A DNA stretch of 58,146 nucleotides from Larix sibirica (lineage: Eukaryota; Streptophyta; Pinopsida; Pinales; Pinaceae), in NCBI GenBank assembly GCA_004151065.3, contig NWUY0304529779.1, positions 1 to 58,146 on the forward strand, in the 5' to 3' direction. The notes beneath the pieces are model-generated. The model was not told the DNA's origin. It saw only the letters and a program-made list of their open reading frames with translations, and made no database searches. Shown piece by piece: positions 1-9,167 of this stretch. Position 1 is the stretch's first letter. Each line of letters starts with the position of its first letter. A program made the position numbers and the translations under genes.

Positions 1-620
1 CGTTTACTGACGCCTTCGTTGTGGGTAATTCTTTATATATGTAATTACGCTAGTAATCAAATGGTGATTTCCAGATAATATTTATAATAGACACACACAC
101 CGGCTGATAATCCTTCCTGCGCCATTAATTCTCCCACCACCCTCCGGCCGATATGTGCAAAAAAAAGAAGTGGCATACCCGGTTACTAATAGTTCTAGCG
201 TAAGAGTCGGGAAGCGACTCTGGAGCTATACTATTATCAGTTGCATCAATACCAAAGACTGACCAAACTGCAGAGAAATCAGTTGGATCAATTCCAAATC
301 CTAACGAAACTTTCTCTGACTCGCACCCATCAATTGCAGCAGCAGATACTTACCGCCCACTTCACTTTACTGCGACAATTGCATCAGAAGGCCCTGAAGC
401 TTAATAAACAGCCCTTCTAACTTCTTCACTGCCGGTCTGTAATCAAACCATATCTTACCTAGTTAAACCAGGATAAATCACTAGCAAACTACTAATAACA
501 ACCAATATAAAACTGCCTACATAAAGACAGGGAGTCTTAAAGGTAGCAAACTGGAGATCGAAGGTAGGAAAATGAATAAGGTAAGGACGGACGGAACCAT
601 GATTAAAGTAACGAAAGATA
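1..620. other. Gene-free stretch with dispersed repeat copy
   Basis: No credible gene is seen. The left edge carries one copy of the TATATGTAATTACGCTA dispersed repeat near 35-55. Around 235-400 there are loosely repeated CAATTGCATCA / GATCAATTCCAAA words, suggesting a decayed short tandem repeat. The small open frames here lack family motifs. Confidence 0.5.
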
Positions 621-674
621 TCATTACAGGAAGGCACCTGTCAAACGAGAGAATGGAGACCGAGCCGAACCCCC

Positions 675-697
675 GGGGTGAGGGGAGGGGAGGGGGG
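675..697 (+). other. G-quadruplex-capable G-run cluster
   Basis: Four runs of at least four G are separated by loops of 3, 1 and 1 bases (runs at 675-678, 682-685, 687-690 and 692-697). This satisfies the usual G4 pattern on the plus strand. Folding in vivo is an inference. No gene lies beside it to give it a regulatory role. Confidence 0.7.
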
Positions 698-962
698 ATG
701 TATAGGACCCTAGGCGGGCGAATACAGTCTGCTTAACCGGATTTTGGTTTGGTGGTGAGCTGCTGATTGATGAGAGAAAGGGTATGAAAGGCGTCTTTGA
801 GATCCGAACGATTCCTTCCAAGGCCTGTCACAATATTCATTTGGTTGCCAGGGGGGGTTTCCGTTCGAACCGATCGGCAATCGACCAACTTATTCTTTCC
901 CTGGCCTCGTCGGGAATTGACGGACCGAGTCTGCGGACCGGTTAACCAAACCGCTAATAGAG

Positions 963-1430
963 AGCTACCTATGTAATTACGCTAACGGGGGGTTAAAAAT
1001 GGAGTGCTCAGGGCTGCTCATTCTTTATATATGTAATTATGCTAGATTCGGTATGGAATAAAACTAGATTCGGTGTGAGTCGTCTTCCATTCCGTATGCT
1101 TTCAGTGAGGAGATGTGGGTGGTTCAAAGATGAATTCCCTGTGTCTTGATTCTAGGTGAGTTCAAGTGATGTATATATATGTAATAACACTAGATCGATT
1201 CGGTGTGATTCGTATTCCATTCATTCTTTATATATGTAATTATGCTCGCACTTTTTCCTTAACTTACTCAGTGAAAATGTACTCAGTGAAAATGGAGTGC
1301 TCAGGGCTGTTGCACCGGATCTTCCAGTCATTATATATGTAATAACGCAAGGCATTTTACTGATTCTATTCAACGTCTTCCTTTAGCGAGAACCACTAAA
1401 CCACTATTTATATGTAATTATGCAAGGACT
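963..1430. repeat. Dispersed TATATGTAATTA repeat cluster
   Basis: At least six variants of a 17-22 bp unit, roughly TTTATATATGTAATTATGCTA, occur here (near 971, 1022, 1170, 1227, 1330 and 1408). Several are flanked by the companion words GATTCGGTGTGA and TTCCATTC. Other copies occur at about 35, 11,655 (with GGTGTGAGTTGAAGGG beside it) and 18,226. The units vary by one to three bases, so this is an old dispersed family rather than a clean tandem array. Two copies also share the phrase AAAATGGAGTGCTCAGGGCTG (near 997 and 1292) in part. Confidence 0.75.
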
Positions 1431-1721
1431 CTTTATTCACTTACTTACTCACTTACTAGGGGGGGTTAGTGAAGACTGAATGGCATCCTGCTAGCTTTGA
1501 GGTGGGGACAGATAACTTGCTTGTTGGGGATGACTAGAAGGGCTAGCTAGCTGTAGACCGAAATGACATATTCTGGCGTAGACCTTTTATCTATAACTAG
1601 CTAGGCAAGTACACAATCCATCTATCCTTAATGCCCTAAGATAATCATTGATGCCGTGAGGAGCCAAACCGGGATGTACTGCTCGTTTACTGCGTATACC
1701 GGAGCATAAGCTGTCTGGTTC

Positions 1722-1791
1722 TGAATGACTGTATAGGAAAGCCAGCCTTAATTGCTATTACACAACCTATCCTTTCAGTATATAAGTATAC
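1722..1791 (+). repeat. Direct repeat R1, copy 1 (~70 bp)
   Basis: The block runs from GAATGACTGTATAGGAAAGC to AGTATACC and recurs at 2,126-2,208 with a short insertion (an internal AAAGCCAGCC duplication) and a few substitutions. A more decayed third relative lies near 1,905-1,985 (GGGAATGACTGTCC). The spacing of about 400 bp suggests a local segmental duplication. Confidence 0.8.
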
Positions 1792-2125
1792 CTGGGTGAG
1801 CGGCGTAGGCAATCCCACTTCAGGCAATAGTCTATCTATTCTGGCATGGTTTCTTGCATAGTCTATCTATAATCTCTCTGGTTCATAAATATCTCTAGTG
1901 GGAAAGAAAGCCGTACAGAAAAGCCTTAATTGCCATATTGACGGGAATGACTGTCCTTATAGCCTAAATAGCCATACTGGTGGGGACGTGACATCTCTAC
2001 CAGCTATTAAATGTTCCTCCAGCTATTAAATACAACTATACTGGGATTGATAAGTCTACCCGTGAAGTTATCTAAGTCTACCCCGAACTTAACGGGAATG
2101 AAATTGCATGGGAATTAACGGGAGG

Positions 2126-2208
2126 AATGACTGTATAGGAAAGCCAGCCTAAAAGCCAGCCTTATATTGCCATTACACAACCTATCCTTTCAGTATATGA
2201 GTATACCC
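2126..2208 (+). repeat. Direct repeat R1, copy 2 (~80 bp)
   Basis: This is the second copy of the block at 1,722-1,791. It contains the shared 29-base stretch beginning ATTACACAACCTATCC and ending before the single A/G difference in AGTATAT[A/G]AG. The internal AAAGCCAGCC repeat accounts for the length difference. Confidence 0.8.
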
Positions 2209-2218
2209 TTTAAGTATA

Positions 2219-2746
2219 TTGGTGAACAATACTATTTATTCCCCGGGGCACTTTTTCACGAGGACAGGTTTGTTTAGATCATGTGTTCTCGTGGGCAACA
2301 TAAATCAGGTTAGACCATTTCAGATTGAACAACACATTGGTTTAAATAAGTTGAAAGAGCCTATTGTTGTATGGTGCGGCAAAAGCTTATCAACCCGGCA
2401 ACTAGCACGAGTCACGGTTGACAGCTTCTCAGCCCACCAATCAGCTAGCAATAGAAGCAGCACGAGACGAGGTTTAGCTTCGCGCAGTCTAGTTATAAAG
2501 TATACATTCTTTTTCTTATCCTGTCAATCCAGCTTACAACTTTCAGTTTTCACAATATATCCCTATATCTTTACAGCTTCCAGCGCCAGTATTCATAATT
2601 ATATCCTTCCCCTCGTTCTGCTACTTCTAAACCTTACTATTGGCATCATTTCATTTCAATTCTTCCTTCGTACGGTCGCGGTAACACAGTTTACAGTTAG
2701 ATCAGGGTTTAATATCTTACTTCGTAGGTTGAACCAAGTAAACTAA
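2219..2746 (+). CDS. Longest open frame, unrecognised; doubtful gene
   Basis: This frame of 175 codons opens at TTG and contains no methionine codon anywhere, so it has no standard start. The C-terminal third is hydrophobic (around residues 125-150, rich in L, I and F) and could pass for a membrane segment. The middle part, around residues 61-87, overlaps a repeat block (2,400-2,456) that recurs at 3,113-3,170 out of any coding context. No family is recognised. It is most likely a chance open frame, although plant mitochondrial ORFs can acquire starts by C-to-U editing of ACG codons; an ACG lies at codon 20. Confidence 0.2.
   Translation: MVNNTIYSPGHFFTRTGLFRSCVLVGNINQVRPFQIEQHIGLNKLKEPIVVWCGKSLSTRQLARVTVDSFSAHQSASNRSSTRRGLASRSLVIKYTFFFLSCQSSLQLSVFTIYPYIFTASSASIHNYILPLVLLLLNLTIGIISFQFFLRTVAVTQFTVRSGFNILLRRLNQVN
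2400..2456 (+). repeat. Direct repeat R2, copy 1
   Basis: It begins AACTAGCACGAG and continues with GACAGCTTCTCAGCCCACCAA, then a TAGCAATAGAAG tail. A diverged copy starts at 3,113 with the same 12 bases and the corresponding GACAACTGATCAGCCCAACA. The phrase CACGAGACGAGG occurs near both copies. Confidence 0.65.
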
Positions 2747-4270
2747 TAACTTTTTGACTAGTAACTTTGATGCCGCCATCAAGATGTACGAAAGCTATTG
2801 TCTTAAGGTATAGGTTTAGGTTAATTAGTGAATGTAGTACAGATATGTTAGTAGTAACTACAAAGATGTATGCTATTATTATTTTTTAGTAAACTAATAA
2901 TTGTATTACAGGTAATTTATTTGATGCAGCTACTAATATGTCAGTATATATTGTATAGGTTTGTGTAATTGGCTAGTGATCGTAGTACCGGTAATTTTAA
3001 GATGCAGTCACCAATGCATACTTTATTTATTATGAGTTGGTCAAGTAAATAGCTCTTTGTTTGGACAGATTCTACGAATGGCTTTTGTTTGGTAACGGTT
3101 TCTTTTTCCACGAACTAGCACGAGACGAGGTCCGGCGGACAACTGATCAGCCCAACAACATAAGCATAGGAATAATATAATAGGTCATGAGCAGCATGAG
3201 TCGAGGATGAGGCCACTAGGGCGAGCTGATGGCATCGATAGGGGGTGGTGCTGTGGGGAAATACTTCACGTCCTGCTTCTTGACTTGGTGGCAGCAGTAG
3301 CCAATAGTGAGACTACAGTTTCAATATCTGGTATCGACTTCAGGGCAGACCCCATGCTACCCAAACTATTGGGGGAGGGATGGGGTCCTGGGGTAATGTT
3401 TTATTGGTTTGTTCGTATTCTGTACTAGCATAGATGTGGTTAGCTAGCTTTACTGCTTCGGCTATATTATATACATAATATACTGATCCTTGTTGCTCCT
3501 TGTGTGTAGATATTGGATTGGCGGAGCCTGCGACAGTACCTATAGGACAAGAAGCTGTAGGAGGAGGGTGGAAATGGAGGCCACCATGATGTCGAGGCAG
3601 TGTCGGCTGCTGCCTAATTGCGTGGGGATATGGAGTCTAAGCAAGGGCTCCTTGCCAGCTTACTACGTCAGTTTGATCGAGTACTGTGAGGAGTCACAGA
3701 GGGAGGTTGGCAGGACCTCGAGGATGAGGTGACAGATGCTTGCACCATAATCCCTGTCGAGTGGTGGCCTGTTATGATAAGTTTAGCTGTGGGAGGACAG
3801 GCAGTACGAGACTAGGCCAGAGCTAAGGTGGGCGAGGTAGGTGATGCCCCTCCTGTAGCGGCGGTTCAGCCTTTGGTTATATGACCCCCACCAAAGGAGT
3901 GAGGGGATTCTATGTCCGGGCAATGCCCCCTTTTTTTTAGATTGAATTTGATTGATGGACCCGGTAACCCGATCTAGTTTTTGTAAACATTCTTTTATAC
4001 ATATACATGGTTTTTTGGTCTTTCTGTTTTATGTGTGCTTGATGTGGATGAAATAAAATGTGTGTTTACTTCATTTTCTTACATGTGTGGGATAGATATC
4101 ATACGGTGACATATATATACATGTGTGGTGTGTGTTTGCTTTCGTGCTCGTAAGGAATTAATGTGAGAAATGCCAATCCAAAATCTGATTTGCTATGCTA
4201 TCTACGGATTGATTGTGTCTTTAGGAATGTGTATGAATGTGATGGTCTCAAACTGTTGTTATAGAAGTAT
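2747..4270. other. Gene-free stretch, no clear features
   Basis: Apart from repeat copy R2 nothing functional is seen. From 2,750 to 3,060 the sequence is AT-rich with recurring TAGTAAC/TAGTACAG words. From 3,200 to 3,930 it is purine-rich and relatively GC-rich with small frames of no family. From 4,000 to 4,140 it is T-rich with TATATACATG microrepeats. Confidence 0.5.
3113..3170 (+). repeat. Direct repeat R2, copy 2
   Basis: This is the diverged second copy of the block at 2,400-2,456, sharing AACTAGCACGAG and the AGCCCA-CAA core with small insertions and deletions. It lies in otherwise gene-free DNA, which argues that the block is a repeat and not an exon. Confidence 0.6.
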
Positions 4271-4274
4271 AACC

Positions 4275-4570
4275 CATAAAGACTTTCTGAAAAGACATGG
4301 ATCATGATCACGGTAGAAGTTATTAAACTGCTACACAAGGAGCTAGGAATCAAGGTGGACATAAATCAAGGTGGTAAATACAGAGCTGAACTGTGTCAGC
4401 CAGTAATCCAATCACGGTGTCATACTCGGCTTGGTTGTTGGTGGCAGGGAGGGCCTAGGCACACGCCGCTTGAATGGAGCAATATATCCGAAGGTGAGTA
4501 AATAGTACATGCCACTGAGGCAAGCTTAAGAGTCCAGCGACCGGGGCCATCGGTAAAATCGATGTGGCTA
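4275..4570 (-). pseudogene. Ty3/gypsy archaeal-type RNase H relic
   Basis: On the minus strand the pieces read in order: an FTDG start like the first catalytic segment of RNase H, then LASVACTIYSPSD, then ATNNQAEYDTVIGLL, then HLDS-LLV-QFNNFYRDHD. This is the [D/N]xxAEYxxxIxGL and DSxLLVxQxNxxY pattern of the additional (archaeal-like) RNase H of plant Tat-type Ty3/gypsy elements. The pieces lie in different frames and contain stops, so it is dead. It sits downstream of the integrase relic on the same strand, whereas in the plant elements I know this domain lies upstream of integrase. Rearrangement or an unusual element are both possible. Confidence 0.72.
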
Positions 4571-4719
4571 GTGGATTGTGAAACCATATAAACAAGACAA
4601 AAAAGAAAACTGTAAGGGAAAGGAAAAAACAAACCCAGGCATGGGCAGTCATACCATACAAATGTAAAACCAAAAATAATGAAAGGGTGCATAAACAAAC
4701 ATAGGAATGGGTGAGGAAT

Positions 4720-5605
4720 GCAAGCTTAGGGATTGAATCGCTTCAAATAGAACCCATTGACAAGGTCTTTGAAGAGGTCACCTTCTGGGAAAGCAAGCAA
4801 GCAAGTATTCCCCCTTCTCCAAGCAATGCTTGATGATGAAGGGGTCGTGCCAGAGGGACTCGAACTTACCTGGACCTAACTACTCATTGGTTGTGTCATA
4901 AGCAAGAACTAGATCATCTTCGCTAAAGGTGTGAGGGTGGACCTGGCAGTCATAGTGGGCGTTGGAGCATTTCTTCACGGCTTCATTGTTTTGTAATGAG
5001 GTGCAGCAGTCCTCATCCGCATGTTCCAAAGCGATCAACTACTGCTCTAAAGCAGTAGCCTCCGCAAGGAGTTCGATGGCCATCTGGAGAGTGGGGATCT
5101 TTATTCAATGGGTAAAACTACCTCAACGCCATGGATGAGGTGGAAGGGTGTGAACCCAGTGGTAGTTTTGACATATTTCCGGCCCATAAGGGGCTGATAA
5201 AAGCATGTGATGCAAGTTATATTTATGCTTTTCTATGGTTCACTGCAATATGGTTTTGAGGACCTTGTGGACGGCCTCTACCTGACCATTAGCCTGTGGA
5301 TAGTAAGGAGCGGTTAACTCGTTCACAAAACCTAAGTAGTTTAAAGCCAACTCTTGAAAGACTTCACTATCAAAATGCATGTCATGGTCTGAAATAAGCT
5401 GTTTAGGGACACCGAAGTGAGTGACAACGTGATTGAAAAAAAAACAACGGGCTGTTTTGTTGGCCTTGTTGTCGATGGTTGGCATAGCCTCAACCCATTT
5501 GGTGAAATAATCGACGGCCACAATGGTGTACTTATGGCCACCGCTGAATGCAGGATTACAAGTCATAAAGTAAATCCCCCATAGCCCCTTAGTGCTACGA
5601 GGGGT
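4720..5605 (-). pseudogene. Ty3/gypsy retrotransposon integrase relic
   Basis: The minus strand encodes an integrase catalytic core. VAVDYFTKWVEAMP carries the first Asp, LISDHDMHF the second (D60 of the 108-codon open part at 5,240-5,566), and YYPQANGQVEAVHK the Glu (E97). This is the D,D-35-E triad with one extra residue. Beyond the stop the homology continues in pieces: IPTLQMAIELLAEA (5,042-5,102), the LIALEHADED segment, QVHP-TFSE-DLVLAYD, and LGPGKFESLWHDPFIIKHC, ending near 4,720. This matches the C-terminal part of Ty3/gypsy polyproteins of large plant genomes. The zinc-binding N-terminus is missing or unrecognisable. No LTR, primer-binding site or protease is seen. It is probably nuclear DNA moved into the organelle and decayed. 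Confidence 0.93.
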
Positions 5606-5610
5606 GAATA

Positions 5611-6289
5611 GTTAGGAGGTGTAGTATCCATGGGTAATGAAACTTCTATTGTCTTGGTGGAAATAAATTGATCGCTAGGACCTGACCTCGAAGGCGCTTG
5701 ATTCACCTTATCTTATCTTGCTATCTAATCAAAGCATGTCAAGATCGAAGAAGCGCGTAAGGAAATCTCAATGATGAATGAATGCACATGTTCTACCCAG
5801 GGCGGGTACCCGGAAATGTACCAAATTACCTATAAATAGCTATATACGTATATAACACTCTTACTTTAGCTCCCCCGCTGTTGGCTGTAATGCTGCTACC
5901 CTTGTATCCGCTGGTGTTGTATCCGCCTCTGGTATCTTTGCTATTGGTGGTGGTTCTGAGTCCATTCGGTAAACTTGCCCCGGATCCGTATCTGGACGAG
6001 ACTATGACTATAGAAAAAGAGGGGGTTCTAGGCGAGAAGATAATAGTGGGTTCAAGCAACGGTTCCATCTTCAGCGGCAAATATATTAGAAATTATCCGC
6101 GCTAGTACTCCAGCATTGCGTTTATTATAGGTAGTCCATCGGCCGGGATGTTGCGTTTTGATGGTCCAACGTAACGTTTCTAGTAGTTGACGTGCGTGCA
6201 CTTTTCGACTGCTGACCGCCCGGCGAGCGTTGTGATACAGAAGCATAGCCAGCAGTTCGCAAAGGCTCACCTTGTAGAGTTTCCCCATC
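5611..6289. other. Gene-free stretch with GCTGCT-like degenerate repeat
   Basis: No gene is supported. Between 5,880 and 5,960 the sequence falls into rough GTTGTATCCGCCTCTGG-like units, resembling the degenerate GCT/TCT-rich fields at 12.4, 47.0 and 51.5-52.3 kb. The open frames on both strands here are by-products of that triplet-like structure. Confidence 0.4.
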
Positions 6290-6380
6290 CCATACGTCAG
6301 GTTTAGATAGGATCAATTTCCACATACATATGCCAGGTTAATAGATACAGCTTCCCTCATATAATACACTAGGCCCATGT
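6290..6380. repeat. Degenerate ~30 bp repeats (CAGGTTxA...AATTxCCA)
   Basis: Units such as GTCAGGTTTAGATAGG-TCAATTTCCA and GCCAGGTTAATAGA resemble the longer field at 9,168-9,930. They alternate with the group II RT fragments, with further units near 7,020-7,110 and 7,600-7,740. Divergence is high and the boundaries are approximate. Confidence 0.5.
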
Positions 6381-6834
6381 AGGAGAGTTGTTTCCCAGTA
6401 CCTAGGCTGTACCAAGCGGCTCTTCATACTCCTAATCCTGCCTCCTCTCGCCCTTCTCTACTACGCCAGCTTCATCAAGGATTAATTCCCGGACGGCATT
6501 TTTTATCAATTTTACTCGTGTTCCATCATGGGTGTGCCGCAGTTATCCAATTTGTTGTGCCGGAAAGAACCATACATGTAGTTAGCAAATTGCAATTTCA
6601 TGGTCCTCTCCACAGTAAACCGCACCGTACATTTGAAATAAATTCCAACAAATTGTAATTTCATAGTCTTTTCCACAGTAGTAGCACCCATCAATTCCCG
6701 TTCGTACGTTGCAAAAAGAACATATCTAATTATATTCAGATGCATACTCGAGCTTACGGGATAACAGCTTTAGGTATTAATAAGGCCATAAACAGGGAGC
6801 GTTTCGGTCACAACAAATCAAGTATCCTATTTCC

Positions 6835-7010
6835 ATGATTAAGCAGAGATTTATTTCGTTCCACCGAATTATGGAGCAAACTGCGGAAGGAAAGTGGGTA
6901 AACGTAATGCCAACGGTAGCGCATCTGACTAACTTGATTGTATCGTACGAGCTGATCAAATCTTCTGCTGGTCCTAAAACCTCTGGTGCCTTTGCTGATG
7001 CTCGTTATTC
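6835..7010 (+). pseudogene. Group II intron RT N-terminal fragment (copy A)
   Basis: The plus-strand frame contains TAEGKWVNVMPTVAHLTNLI followed by VSYELIKSSAGPKTSG. The second part matches the conserved [L/A]xAYExIKSxxGNxTPG segment at the start of mitochondrial group II intron reverse transcriptases. It aligns residue by residue with copy B at 8,275-8,395 (EGKYTNLMPQ, then LIVSYEELKYLPGLLTPA). Similarity then ends and no RT catalytic motif follows. The DNA of the two copies differs clearly, so this is not a recent duplicate; it could be a relic of a second intron ORF. The frame stops at 7,041. Confidence 0.6.
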
Positions 7011-7589
7011 CCAGCCCATACGTCATGTTCACCGAGGATAAATTACCATCCATACGCTAGGTTCATAGAGACAGATTTACCAGCCTATTTGAAACTACCT
7101 CCCTGCTTGCTAGGTTTCCCGCATGCAACCTACCTTCGTCTATAGGATATAGGATTTCCGGGTTTATAGGCCATAAAAGAGCCGGTTGCGGGGAACTTGT
7201 TCATTTTAGCTTATTTCTCATTTGCCTAACAACCAATGATTCTATAACTTGCACATACCATCAATTTACTAAGCAATAAAAAGATATATTGTACATTATA
7301 TCGGTATCATTTAACCATTAGAACTACTGGCATTGACTGGCTCTGTATGGGATCTTAAAGCATCAGAAAGACATATAATAGGCATATAACTGAAAGCCAC
7401 TCACTGGTCTGAGCCTGGACATAACAACTCATATCAAAATCGATATTTATGACACAACACACGCTATAATGCCAAAACGAGCTCAGTGGCCATTTCCCAC
7501 TAAGAAAAGCACGTTCGGCCTTAACGAGTGCACGCGCCCAGCAAGCTGTAAATCTACAAACATGAAACTAATGGTATCTAAGCCGGCAT

Positions 7590-7740
7590 CTAAGCCAAGC
7601 CGGTACCTATTGCCTGGTTCGAAGAGTAGCTTTTCCATACCTATGCTAGATTCAAAAAGTGAGATTTCCCAGTACCTATGCTACCAGTACCGGAGACATG
7701 GTTGTATGGGATAATTTCCCACTCTGATACCTGGATTCAA
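7590..7740. repeat. Degenerate ~35 bp repeats (CTAGATTCAAA...TTTCCCAGTACC)
   Basis: Three to four units can be followed, with landmarks GCCTGGTTCGAAGAGTAGC, ATGCTAGATTCAAAAAGTG-GATTTCCCAGTACC and ATACCTGGATTCAAAGG. They resemble the 9.2-9.9 kb field and are probably older members of the same family. The remaining sequence between 7,110 and 8,220 shows no gene. Confidence 0.45.
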
Positions 7741-8222
7741 AGGCAGCACCCACCCCATTAACGCGGGGAACAGTTTAGGAAGAGACATAGCGTGTTGGGA
7801 AGAAAGATACATAGTAGCGTGCGTGATCAGCAGATGCACCTCCATGCGTCGTATAGAGAAGGAAAATGCACAAGGTGAAAAATTCCCTAACTTAGGTTCC
7901 ATTTATTGAAGGGATCTCCAATGTCAGTAACAAAAGCGCTCTTTCGCAGAACTAGGAATGAAAGTTGCGGAGTTCACCTCTTTACAGAACCCAGTTCATG
8001 TTGTGACAGAATTCAGTATGGGATTCACTGAGAGGACGGACTAGTTGCTGTTATCCCGTTTAATCGTTCAATGACTTAACTGAATCATAAGATGAAATTG
8101 ATTTGTGTATATAACCATCTACTATCTACCAGCTAAAGGGATGGATACAGATTATTTCAAGTGACAATCTCGGGTACTACGCAGTTGTAATTTGGAGCCA
8201 CAGAAATATACACGGATCACCA

Positions 8223-9166
8223 ATGAATTCGAAGAGGAATTCACAGCTGAGATTGATACCATTCACGTACCAAGAGAAGCTTACTGTCAATTCGGAAGGG
8301 AAATATACCAATCTCATGCCCCAAGTCGCTGATCCAATAAATCTAATCGTATCGTACGAGGAACTAAAGTATCTACCAGGGCTACTCACTCCTGCTTTTT
8401 ATAATAATACCATTTCCAACCTCTCCCACCAACGGCCGAGATCTATCAGTCTTTGTTAGATGGATCCTTCCACTTCGCAAGGATGAAACGCATTCTTTCT
8501 TGTACCAAAAACAAAGTCTTCGAAGAAACGACCACTTACTATTCCCTCGCCCATAGACCGAATAGCGCACAGATCAATGGCCTCGGTCCTAAAACAAATC
8601 TATGAGCCCATATTTATCCCTGTTTCGGTCGGTTTAAGGAAGTGGCGAACCACCCATATGCAGTTCCATGAACTACAGAATTGGACAGGGGTGATACGTT
8701 TGATCAGAGGGGATGTAAAGAAATGTTTCGATAGTGTTCATCATAAGTTGGTACTCGATCTGCTAGCGGAGCGTCTTGATGATCCTTTATTTCTGGAACT
8801 TATTCACCATTTTATAACCACCCCCATTGATACATCCAGCGGCCAAGACTTTTCCAACACCCCGATAAGAATACCACAGGGTGCAGTGTTATCACCAATT
8901 CTGATGAACATCATTCTGCATCCATTGGATCTGTTTTTTGCGACAGAAGATATTTGTTGTAAAGGCGACCATACCTATTACGCACGCTACGCTGACGACC
9001 TCACGGTGGGTACCGGGAAAAGAATGAGAAGGCTACTTGGGAGATTGTGGGGCAAATAAAAGATTGTCTGCTTCATGCAACAGAAATTACCAAGTTTACG
9101 CCATGTGTCACGCATCAATTACTAACTAATAAATATATGTTCACGACGGAGAATTTCACAACCTAA
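8223..9166 (+). pseudogene. Broken mitochondrial group II intron-type reverse transcriptase
   Basis: One frame runs from 8,223 with the N-terminal segment LIVSYEELKYLPG, meets stops at 8,457 (TAG) and 8,484 (TGA), then continues with FLVPKTKSSKKRPLTIPS and DRIAHRSMASVLKQIYEPIF (RT motifs 1-2). The open part from the ATG at 8,577 (160 codons) holds LIRGDVKKCFDSV (catalytic Asp at residue 46), PQGAVLSPILMNI (100-112) and ARYADDLTVG (catalytic YADD at 138-141). After this a frameshift around 9,010-9,030 moves the homology to another frame, reading ATWEIVGQIKDCLLHATEI up to the stop at 9,164. It is not the usual plant matR, whose sequence around these motifs differs. It more resembles intron-encoded RTs of algal, bryophyte and fungal mitochondria. 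The thumb, maturase (X) and endonuclease domains are absent, and no intron domain V was seen downstream. The region between the TPG-like motif and FLVPK is shorter than normal. Confidence 0.88.
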
Positions 9167-9167
9167 T

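Noticed and set aside
2219-2746. 175-codon open frame as a membrane protein gene
   Set aside because: It has no methionine codon, opens only at TTG, and its middle overlaps a repeat block found elsewhere without coding context. It is listed at low confidence only.
8577-9059. matR assignment for the RT ORF
   Set aside because: The sequence around the GDVKKCFD and YADD boxes does not resemble plant matR, and the characteristic long matR insertion between these boxes is absent.
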